Shown in pieces: positions 62,945-64,000 of a stretch of 64,000 nt of DNA; within the stretch, counting starts at the first letter, position 1, and every line of letters begins with the position of its first letter. The stretch spans positions 19,990 to 83,989 of the forward strand of contig JADCIX010000020.1 in the NCBI GenBank assembly GCA_020247545.1, in the 5' to 3' direction. The notes under the pieces were generated by a model, which made no database searches, had not been told where the DNA came from, and saw only the letters and a program-made list of their open reading frames with translations. A program made the position numbers and the translations under genes. The DNA is from Rhodocyclaceae bacterium (GTDB lineage Bacteria > Pseudomonadota > Gammaproteobacteria > Burkholderiales > Usitatibacteraceae).

Positions 62945-63808
62945 ATGCTCCGTTCTCTCGTAGTTTGTATAGTTGTCTATCACTCGGATGTCCATTGGCT
63001 CAGTAAAACTCTCACAAGTTTGCGGGCGGCCATTGATCATGCGCGGGAGAACAACCTCATCGATTCAGTCGATGTACGAATCGTCGACAACGGCGCGGGC
63101 GAGTGTGCTGCGGCGGGTAGTAGCAGCGAGGCGGTACAGCTTAAATCTGTAATTGATAGCGCGCTCTGGGCAGTTCCGGGCCCACGCGCAATCAACACCG
63201 CCTACGTTGCAATGCCGACAAACAATGGCTTTGGCGCAGGCAACAACACCGGCCTCGCGGGAACGCGCGCAGATTTTGTGCTGTTGTTAAACCCGGACGT
63301 TGAGCTTGCCGTGGACGCCATCTCCAGCGCATTGACCCATCTTGACCACGATGCTGCATGCGGTGCGGTCACGCCAATCGCAACATCACCCGACGGAACG
63401 TCGCAGTTCTTGGTTAAGCGCGACCCCGCCGTTTTCGCGCTCGCGCTGCGCGGCTTTGCGCCGGGCTGGCTAAAGACGCGCTTCGCTCGATATCTAAGCC
63501 GCTATGATTACAGCGATCTCGCCTACGATGCGCCCATTCAGGGTTGCGCGGTCGTTTCTGGCTGCTGGTTGCTGGTGCGGGGCAGTGTATGGCGCGAGGT
63601 TGGCGGATTCGATGCTGGGTTCTTCATGTACTTTGAAGACTTCGACCTCAGCCAACGCGTCGCGAAGATCAGTCGTATTGACCGCTTGCCGGGCTGCCGT
63701 ATCGTTCACGCGGGTGGTAACGCGTCGCGCAAAGGGGCCAGACATATCGGTATGTTTGTCTGTTCTGCTGCGCGGTACTTCCGTAAACACGGTTGGCGCT
63801 GGGCATAG
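62945..63808 (+). CDS. Glycosyltransferase family 2 (rhamnosyltransferase-like)
   Basis: The 287-residue GT-A enzyme has VVCIVVYHSDVHWLSKTL at the start, VRIVDNGAGE, NNGFGAGNNTGL and LLLNPDVEL (a DxD-like site). EVGGFDAGFFMYFEDFDLSQR lies in the acceptor region (key part MYFEDFDL). The pattern is that of WbbL-like rhamnosyltransferases that begin or extend O-antigen repeats. It is divergent from the ligase and GT9 genes and precedes the truncated gene at the right edge. Confidence 0.85.
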   Translation: MLRSLVVCIVVYHSDVHWLSKTLTSLRAAIDHARENNLIDSVDVRIVDNGAGECAAAGSSSEAVQLKSVIDSALWAVPGPRAINTAYVAMPTNNGFGAGNNTGLAGTRADFVLLLNPDVELAVDAISSALTHLDHDAACGAVTPIATSPDGTSQFLVKRDPAVFALALRGFAPGWLKTRFARYLSRYDYSDLAYDAPIQGCAVVSGCWLLVRGSVWREVGGFDAGFFMYFEDFDLSQRVAKISRIDRLPGCRIVHAGGNASRKGARHIGMFVCSAARYFRKHGWRWA

Positions 63809-63969
63809 ACAGAACTGCAGGGCAAAGCAAAAACACTAGCGTTGGCGGGCATCTTAAAACATAAACGTGAATTCAACAGCAAATGTCGACGACCTTTAGG
63901 GGGTTGATTTAGGGGGTAAGGTATCGAACGGCGGTACCCTTTTGTTTCTCAAGACGAAAGGACACTGCC

Positions 63970-64000
63970 ATGAAACGTTCGGACCTTACCCTAGACGAAA
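63970..64000 (+). CDS. Start of an unidentified gene (partial)
   Basis: AAAGGACACTGCC precedes an ATG at 63970, and the first ten codons read MKRSDLTLDE before the window ends. The product is not identifiable. A weak hairpin (GGGTA...TACCC followed by TTTTGTTT) at about 63914-63946 lies 24 bases upstream and may be a terminator for the GT2 gene or a leader structure. Confidence 0.5.
   Translation, partial: MKRSDLTLDE

Overview
The window looks like a chromosomal segment of a betaproteobacterium, most likely Burkholderiales-like and of moderate GC. The family cannot be fixed from sequence alone. The evidence is gene order typical of that class: yqgE-yqgF-pyrR-pyrB-pyrC', pilMNOPQ-aroK-aroB with divergent ponA, polA / DUF2782 / thrB / BPSS1780-type membrane protein, and zapA followed by 6S RNA. 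No tRNA, rRNA, CRISPR array or intact prophage was seen.

Layout. 1-4.9 kb (minus): oligopeptidase A (cut by the left edge) and a pyrimidine operon whose dihydroorotase-like protein has lost its zinc ligands. 5-9.2 kb (plus): photolyase, a Kef/YbaL-type antiporter and a NYN-domain protein. 9.3-11.4 kb (minus): a tightly coupled arsenic operon, arsR-arsI-arsC-aqpS, with a visible promoter and operator. 11.5-13.5 kb (plus): a PhnD-like binding protein and PhnE-like permease with no ATPase gene beside them. 14-15.8 kb: two paralogous 70-residue exported peptides that both end in a TonB-box-like ITATRLK tail. They have matching leaders, 3' hairpins and terminators and flank a lipoprotein gene. 16-18.7 kb (minus): a nucleotide phosphorylase translationally coupled to a PRPP-synthetase paralogue. 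18.8-28.2 kb: secreted and outer-membrane proteins, polA, a LOG-family protein, thrB and a periplasmic binding protein. 28.2-38.7 kb: aroB, aroK, the type IV pilus operon and PBP1A. 38.8-44 kb: a small inverted-repeat element, an M20 deacetylase, a TauE-like exporter, an EVE protein, 6S RNA, zapA and a glycosyltransferase. 44.1-46.4 kb: a cobalamin riboswitch with its terminator upstream of a BtuB-type receptor. 46.5-54 kb: a tricorn-like protease, then LPS-core glycosyltransferases and msbA. 54.3-60.2 kb: a looser region with a CBS protein, an unknown membrane protein, a LysR regulator with a divergent target, a second copy of the inverted-repeat element, a transposase remnant and an FkbM methyltransferase. 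60.2-64 kb: surface-polysaccharide genes (GT9, O-antigen ligase, GT2) and the first codons of another gene.

How the parts fit. ArsC can reduce arsenate, AqpS can let arsenite out, ArsI can demethylate trivalent organoarsenicals, and ArsR senses As(III). The riboswitch and receptor form a B12-uptake unit. The pil, pbp, zapA and LPS genes are envelope functions. The most novel-looking item is the pair of peptides at 14.3 and 15.5 kb, which resemble the N-terminus of a TonB-dependent receptor cut off just after the TonB box.
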